A DNA stretch of 64,000 nt from Saprospiraceae bacterium (GTDB lineage Bacteria; Bacteroidota; Bacteroidia; Chitinophagales; Saprospiraceae), in NCBI GenBank assembly GCA_028285545.1, contig JANQPA010000058.1:62001-126000 (forward strand), in the 5' to 3' direction. Below are positions 58,846-64,000 of this stretch, piece by piece. Each line of letters begins with the position of its first letter. The first letter of the stretch is position 1. Both the position numbers and the translations under genes were made by a program. Under the pieces are notes generated by a model. The model saw only the letters and a list, made by a program, of their open reading frames with translations, was not told where the DNA came from and did not search any database.

Positions 58846-61590
58846 ATGAATAAAAGGTGGGAACACTACCTGGGCCTTTTCCTTCTCTTGTTAACTTTTG
58901 GTATCCCCTTTATTGATCAAGAGTGGCTGGAATCTTTATCAATAAATTCCTCATATATTTCCTGGGCTTATTTGGGAATAATGGTCATTTCATCAGCCTT
59001 CATCTATAGATTCTTTTTTCAAAATTTCTTTCCAAAATCAGGAATTTTAATTCGTACACTTCTACTCTTAACCTTTTATGGAGGATTATTGGGCTTTTTG
59101 AAATTGCTCCAATACGAGGATCTGCTGGCCCATGACGCTGTAATATCTCAATTAAGCAATCAAAAGATAGGTTTATTTAGCTCTTTAGAATGGCTATTTG
59201 GTAGCACTCTCTTACTCATCATTATTTTAAATTACAGGCAAGGACAATCCTTATGGACCAAAAAACCATTTTGGCTTCCCATTTTGGTTTATTCTTTTAT
59301 CAGTATTAGCATTTGGTTGCTAGCCTGGGTGATGCGGATATTGTTTTTTGAATCACCTGTACCATTCAATTTCAGAAATACCTTTAGCCCTAACATTTCG
59401 GTTATCATCAATTTGCTGAGTGCAGTAGTTTTAATCTTGAGTCATTATTTTGGAGTTCAGCATATTATCCGTTATATGCATCGCCAAAATATTCCCTTGC
59501 GGTATCGACTCATTGGAATAGCAGCGGGAGTTGTCTTTGGTTTCTTATTTATACTCATTCTGCCAATTTCCATTTCACCAATAATTGCCTTACCTGTAAT
59601 GCTTGTTTTTCTCCCTCTTTGGGATATTTATATGGATAGCAGAACCAATAATTTATCTTGGACCTTATTTTTATTACTGCCCTACTCTATTTTCCCCGGC
59701 CTAATTTTCATAAAATATTTCCAACAAGCTGTTATTAAGCAAGGTGGTCAACTAGCACCCATCTTGGTACAGAATAGAGATCCGCTTACTGAAGAAACCC
59801 TAAATATTTTGGTTCCTGAATTTGAGTCCAGGCTCTTTGAAAATTTAAAATCTCAGCAATCCATAAGTCCCCCCTTTTGGAAAAATATTAGTGAAGAATT
59901 ACTATCGAAGGTCCACCTGAGAAAAAACTACCAATTGGAACTTGACAGCATTCAAAATATATCCAATGTTAAAAGTAAGCAACAAATTTTTGAATCTAAT
60001 TTAGTCGATTCAAAGATGGGATACGGTTTTTTCCCGAGCGAAGACCTCAGCCAAACGCAATACTTTATTCAATATAATCAACAGGTTTTACGGTTAATTC
60101 CAAGAGAAGAATATCAGGTCTTTGATAATTTTTCAGATCCTGGAGATCTTTCATTTAATGGAATAACATTTATCAGAGGTACTCCACAATTATTGGAAGA
60201 TTTGGACAAATGGAAATCAGTATCTCTGGCTAATTCAACTTCTAATGAATTAAGTTATAAGATCCAATCCAATGAAATAAAAATCTTTTATCGAACTGAA
60301 AATGGGAGGAATATTATTCTTAGCAAATCCCTTTTTGGTTTAATAGAGCCGATTGCCATTTCTTCTTTATTTTTTATTTTACTACTGTCAAGCCTTTTTG
60401 TAATTCACTTTTTTTCTAGGTTTGGAATAGTAAAAGAAGGGTTCACCATCTTTGCAATTGATTATGATTCATTAAGCACACGCATACAAAGTGGTACAGT
60501 AGGCATCATTTTAATTTCATTTATCCTCATTGGCCTTGTATCCATCAATTTTCTTCAAACCAATCCCAGGCCTGAAATAAATATTGATCTTGGCCCCAAA
60601 TTAGAGTCAGCAATAAGCACTTTAAATTTGAAAATAGCGCCGGATACGGATACCAGTTTCATTAGTTTCTTGAGATCCTTGGTTTCTGCTTATGCTTTTC
60701 TTTTGAGTATTGCTATTGTTATGGCCATTTTTATTACCAATTCCATTACTCGTCCCTTGACCAGTATCGGAGATAAATTGAGCACCTTGTCCCTGGAAAA
60801 AAATCAACCTTTAGAGTGGTATAGCCAGGATGAAATTGGCCGACTGGTAAATATTTACAACCAAATGATCGAAAAACTGGCACAACAAGCACAGCAGCTA
60901 AAAAAATCAGAACGCGAAGATGCCTGGCGAGAAATGGCCAAACAGGTAGCTCATGAAATAAAAAATCCCCTCACCCCAATGAAGCTCAACGTACAATATT
61001 TACTCAGAGCAAAGGATCAGCAAGACCCACAGGCAATGAAGGATCTATTAAAAAGGAGTTCCAAAACCTTGATTGAACAAATTGATAGTTTGTCCAGAAT
61101 TGCTACCGAGTTTTCAAATTTTGCCAAAATGCCCAAAGCCCAGCTTTCCATCTTCTCCCTTAATGAATTGCTACACATAATATATAATCTCCACCAAAAT
61201 GAATTAAATGATAGCCTATCCATCCAATTAAATACTCCAGAAGAGAACATAAGCATTGAAGCAGATAAGGAACAATTAATGCGGGTTTTAACTAACCTGG
61301 TCAAAAATGGAATGCAAGCCATTCCGGAAGAAAGAAAAGGATGTATCCTAATAAGCCTAAGTAAAAAGGAAAATGTAGCATTAATTAGTGTGAAGGATAA
61401 TGGCACTGGAATACCAAAAAATCTTCAAGACAAAGTTTTTGTTCCCAATTTTACTACTAAATCTTCTGGTACAGGCCTAGGCCTAGCCATATCCCGAAAC
61501 ATCATTCAACATATAAATGGAAAAATTTACTTTGAAACGGAAGAGGGAAAGGGAACGACTTTTTATCTTGAACTGCCACTCTTAAATTGA
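58846..61590 (+). CDS. NtrY-like sensor histidine kinase
   Basis: 914 residues. The N-terminal half has about seven or eight membrane helices, then an extracytoplasmic stretch (about 295-495), another helix pair, a HAMP region (ITNSITRPLTSIGDKL, about 630), a HisKA domain with QVAHEIKNPLTPMKLN (His703 is the phospho-acceptor), and an HATPase domain (NLVKNGMQAIPEE, DNGTGIPKN, GTGLGLAI). The layout matches NtrY-like kinases, which often pair with NtrC-type regulators. No response regulator is adjacent, so the kinase is an orphan here. Confidence 0.92.
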   Translation: MNKRWEHYLGLFLLLLTFGIPFIDQEWLESLSINSSYISWAYLGIMVISSAFIYRFFFQNFFPKSGILIRTLLLLTFYGGLLGFLKLLQYEDLLAHDAVISQLSNQKIGLFSSLEWLFGSTLLLIIILNYRQGQSLWTKKPFWLPILVYSFISISIWLLAWVMRILFFESPVPFNFRNTFSPNISVIINLLSAVVLILSHYFGVQHIIRYMHRQNIPLRYRLIGIAAGVVFGFLFILILPISISPIIALPVMLVFLPLWDIYMDSRTNNLSWTLFLLLPYSIFPGLIFIKYFQQAVIKQGGQLAPILVQNRDPLTEETLNILVPEFESRLFENLKSQQSISPPFWKNISEELLSKVHLRKNYQLELDSIQNISNVKSKQQIFESNLVDSKMGYGFFPSEDLSQTQYFIQYNQQVLRLIPREEYQVFDNFSDPGDLSFNGITFIRGTPQLLEDLDKWKSVSLANSTSNELSYKIQSNEIKIFYRTENGRNIILSKSLFGLIEPIAISSLFFILLLSSLFVIHFFSRFGIVKEGFTIFAIDYDSLSTRIQSGTVGIILISFILIGLVSINFLQTNPRPEINIDLGPKLESAISTLNLKIAPDTDTSFISFLRSLVSAYAFLLSIAIVMAIFITNSITRPLTSIGDKLSTLSLEKNQPLEWYSQDEIGRLVNIYNQMIEKLAQQAQQLKKSEREDAWREMAKQVAHEIKNPLTPMKLNVQYLLRAKDQQDPQAMKDLLKRSSKTLIEQIDSLSRIATEFSNFAKMPKAQLSIFSLNELLHIIYNLHQNELNDSLSIQLNTPEENISIEADKEQLMRVLTNLVKNGMQAIPEERKGCILISLSKKENVALISVKDNGTGIPKNLQDKVFVPNFTTKSSGTGLGLAISRNIIQHINGKIYFETEEGKGTTFYLELPLLN

Positions 61591-61611
61591 AAAACCACCT
61601 GAAAAGCACTC

Positions 61612-61667
61612 ATCATTCAAAATTTGTTCTTTAAAATTGGCTTTTCAAAATTTGTCATTCATCATTG
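61612..61667. repeat. Heptamer-period TCAAAAT segment
   Basis: Between the kinase and desaturase genes, TCAAAAT/TTGTTCT/TTAAAAT/TGGCTTT/TCAAAAT/TTGTCAT follow a 7-bp period. This is the complement of the TTTGAAT units at 2743-2763. Confidence 0.5.
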
Positions 61668-61717
61668 TGCCCTAAATTTATATCTTAGCTGCTGATTAAA
61701 AGTCAAAACTATTTTTT

Positions 61718-63175
61718 TTGAAAGTAGCAATCATAGGAGCAGGAATAGCAGGTTTAGCTTCGGCCGTTCGGATGGCTTGCCGAGGTTATGAAGTAGAGGT
61801 TTATGAAGCCAATGCTTATCCAGGTGGTAAACTTTCCGATTTCCAATTAAACGAATATCGTTTTGATGCGGGTCCCTCCCTATTCACCATGCCCCAATAC
61901 GTAGAAGACTTGTTCGAACTAGCTGGTGAAGATATTCATCCTCATTTTTCCTACCTGAAACTCCCTGTTATTTGCCACTATTTTTGGGAAGATGGCACCC
62001 ACCTAAAAGCTTTCGCAGAAGAGGAGCAATTTGCAAATGAAATTCAAGAAGTTTTAAATATTGCTCCAGAGGGCCTGAAGGCTGTCCTAAAAAATGGTCA
62101 ACAAAAGTATGAGTTGACAGGGCGTATTTTTTTGGAAAAATCATTGCATAAGCTAAAAACATGGCTTCATAAAGACGTGATAAAAGCTCTACTTAGGCTT
62201 CCCAGGCTCCACCTTTTCCGAAGTATGAATAAGGTCCATGAAAAATATTTTGACCACCCTAAGATGATTCAATTATTCAATCGCTTTGCTACCTATAATG
62301 GCTCCAACCCATACAAAGCTCCAGGCCTATTAAGTATGATTCCCTACTTCGAACACAAAATTGGCGCTTTCTATCCACAAAAAGGAATGAATGCTATAAG
62401 CCAAAGCATATATGAATTGGCCAAAAGAAAAGGGGTAAAATTCCATTTTAATTCAAAAGTAGATGAAATCATTAGTCATAAAAGACGTCTGAAAGGTATT
62501 CGTATCAACGAAGAAATCTTGGACTATGATAAGGTTATTTGTAATATGGACATCTTTTATGCCTATCATCACTTACTTAAAAAACACAAAAAACCCAAAA
62601 GAATATTAAGGCAACAAAAATCTACCTCTGCCCTAATTTTCTACTGGGGAATAAAAAAAAGTTTTGAAAATCTCAACTTACATAACATTCTTTTTAGTGA
62701 AAATTATAAAGAAGAATTTTCACTTCTTGAATCCGGCCAGATTTCTTCCGATCCCACCATTTATATCAATATCTCCAAAAAATACAGCCAAGAAGATGCT
62801 CCCGATAATTGTGAAAACTGGTTCACCATGATTAATGTTCCTTTTGATTCAGGCCAAAATTGGGATCAGCTTATACAAGAAGCCAGAATGAATATGATTG
62901 CTAAGATCAACCGAATGCTTAACACCAACCTGAATGAACTAATAGAATGTGAAGCCATTCTCGACCCCCGAACAATCGAGCGCAAAACCTTTTCTCACCT
63001 GGGAGCACTTTATGGAACCAGCTCAAATAATAAAATGGCCGCCTTCATGAGGCATGCTAATTTTTCTAAAAAAATAAAAGGATTGTATTTCTGTGGCGGA
63101 AGCGTGCATCCCGGAGGTGGGATTCCATTATGTATGATGTCTGCAAAAATTGTGGATGAGCTCATGCACAGTTAG
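61718..63175 (+). CDS. CrtD-type carotenoid desaturase (CrtI family)
   Basis: 485 residues starting at a TTG (61718), directly at the FAD-binding motif VAIIGAGIAGLASAVRMACRGYEVEVYEA. YRFDAGPSLFTMP is the second conserved segment of phytoene-desaturase-like amine oxidoreductases. The C-terminus GLYFCGGSVHPGGGIPLCMMSAKIV is closest to 1-hydroxycarotenoid 3,4-desaturases (CrtD) rather than CrtI. It would introduce a double bond late in the synthesis of a hydroxylated carotenoid. No other carotenoid gene is in the window. No better ATG start is available. Confidence 0.8.
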   Translation: MKVAIIGAGIAGLASAVRMACRGYEVEVYEANAYPGGKLSDFQLNEYRFDAGPSLFTMPQYVEDLFELAGEDIHPHFSYLKLPVICHYFWEDGTHLKAFAEEEQFANEIQEVLNIAPEGLKAVLKNGQQKYELTGRIFLEKSLHKLKTWLHKDVIKALLRLPRLHLFRSMNKVHEKYFDHPKMIQLFNRFATYNGSNPYKAPGLLSMIPYFEHKIGAFYPQKGMNAISQSIYELAKRKGVKFHFNSKVDEIISHKRRLKGIRINEEILDYDKVICNMDIFYAYHHLLKKHKKPKRILRQQKSTSALIFYWGIKKSFENLNLHNILFSENYKEEFSLLESGQISSDPTIYINISKKYSQEDAPDNCENWFTMINVPFDSGQNWDQLIQEARMNMIAKINRMLNTNLNELIECEAILDPRTIERKTFSHLGALYGTSSNNKMAAFMRHANFSKKIKGLYFCGGSVHPGGGIPLCMMSAKIVDELMHS

Positions 63176-63421
63176 GTAAATTTGTCAGGACATTTACTAA
63201 TTTAATAGAATTTTGGTCTAGCCTTTCATCAGAAAATAATAAATTAATGGGGAGTGCATTGATTAGTTAAATTTTTAATCATTTATTTGACACAGACTTC
63301 GTACACAGACTGTTACCGATCTACACTGTTTTAGTTTGTGTTGAATAAATCAGCTTCTTTTCAAAATAACTACTGAATGCCCAAAACTAGGAATTAGAGA
63401 ATTGAAACAGCAAAGATCCCT

Positions 63422-64000
63422 ATGAAAAAGTTTTCTGATTATTTTTCTGGTGTAAATTGGATAAACCACTTTTTTGCCTTTGTGGGTACTTGTGCAGGGG
63501 TACTCATGGCTTTCTTTTTAGCAGATTATCAAGAAAACCGAAACAATAGAATCAGACTTGAAAAGGCCATGACTCAAGTATGCCAGGAAATAGAACAAAA
63601 TAAAGGTATTCTGGAAAACCATTCAGAGTTTATTCGACTTCAAGTAATGGCAATGGATAAGATAAAACCGCTTCTTCAAGAAGACACCTCCATTATTGCC
63701 ACTGAACAGCAAATTCAGCAAATAACTGATTCCTTCCCTGAGTTTTTTACTCCTGAAATTAAAACTCCTATTAATGATACCCTCTTTAATTGGAGAGGTG
63801 ATATGAATGTCAATTTTAACCTGCCTGGTCTCTCTGAAATCGCCTGGGAAAATGCCCAGGCCCTGGATGTGCTGCATCTGGTGGATTTTGAATCTTCCTA
63901 CCAACTTTTTAGTCTTTATCGTTTTCAGGAGTACCTAAAATCAGAAGCCCATACCAACATGGAAACGATCCGCAACCTAATGCGAGATACCATGGAAGAA
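63422..64000 (+). CDS. Partial membrane protein, truncated by window end
   Basis: 193 codons are open from the ATG at 63422 to the last base. A short cytoplasmic stretch (MKKFSDYFSGVNWIN) precedes one membrane helix (FVGTCAGVLMAFFLAD, about 22-37). YQENRNNRIRLEKAMTQVCQEIEQNKGIL follows, then a soluble helical region. This layout recalls DUF6090-type single-pass Bacteroidota proteins, but I am not certain of the family. The 246 bases before it hold no gene. Confidence 0.65.
   Translation, partial: MKKFSDYFSGVNWINHFFAFVGTCAGVLMAFFLADYQENRNNRIRLEKAMTQVCQEIEQNKGILENHSEFIRLQVMAMDKIKPLLQEDTSIIATEQQIQQITDSFPEFFTPEIKTPINDTLFNWRGDMNVNFNLPGLSEIAWENAQALDVLHLVDFESSYQLFSLYRFQEYLKSEAHTNMETIRNLMRDTMEE

Overview
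The window comes from a Bacteroidota chromosome, most likely a marine or aquatic member of the Saprospiria. The evidence is AT-rich DNA, type IX secretion (T9SS) machinery (PorU, PorV, a PorP/SprF protein, GldJ), secreted proteins with C-terminal 'PNP' sorting domains, a SusC/SusD pair, the rpmB-rpmG-DUF4295 ribosomal cluster, promoters of the TTTG-N19-TAnnTTTG type, and little use of Shine-Dalgarno sequences. It looks like ordinary chromosome: no prophage, IS transposase, CRISPR array or plasmid functions were seen. Both edges cut genes (base 2 onward and base 63422 onward).

Layout. 1-10.1 kb: secreted and cytoplasmic proteins (VIT-domain protein, GAF protein, tail-fibre-like repeat protein, metzincin-type protease). 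10.1-13.7 kb: AraC regulator, a candidate small RNA, DUF1508 protein, BtuF-like protein. 13.8-20.3 kb: secreted subtilase, an S23/four-helix-bundle gene boxed by heptamer repeats, and a sulfatase plus GH78 alpha-L-rhamnosidase pair. 20.3-22.8 kb: a tRNA-Arg(ACG) gene with a GIY-YIG nuclease gene wedged between its promoter and its body, then rpmB, rpmG, DUF4295 and ftsY. 22.8-30.4 kb (minus strand): an SDR oxidoreductase and a six-gene cluster (aldolase, AMP ligase, VOC, cyclase, acyl carrier protein, AAC(3)-DUF4910 fusion). 31-40 kb: RlpA, NTF2-like protein, paired M16 peptidases, APP1 phosphatase-like protein, quinone oxidoreductase, ribA. 40.7-46.9 kb: SusC/SusD and an OmpA-family protein. 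47.2-58.1 kb: degenerate arginase, murF, gldJ, porP/sprF, porU, porV. 58.1-64 kb: RNase P RNA, NtrY-like sensor kinase, CrtD-like carotenoid desaturase, partial membrane protein.

How the parts work together. The T9SS genes at 49.7-58.1 kb make the apparatus that would export and anchor the proteins with sorting domains encoded at 0.6, 8.1 and 13.8 kb. SusC/SusD, the sulfatase and the rhamnosidase suggest uptake and breakdown of sulfated, rhamnose-containing polysaccharide. The six-gene cluster looks like a small acyl-activation and transfer pathway of unknown product.

The most unusual feature is at 20393-20767. A 258-nt GIY-YIG gene lies between a broken copy of the first 29 nt of tRNA-Arg and the intact tRNA, and its stop codon lies inside the tRNA. 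The second is a set of 7-8-bp tandem repeat arrays, often arranged as facing arms, tight against gene ends in many intergenic gaps. They resemble the heptanucleotide STRR repeats of cyanobacteria.
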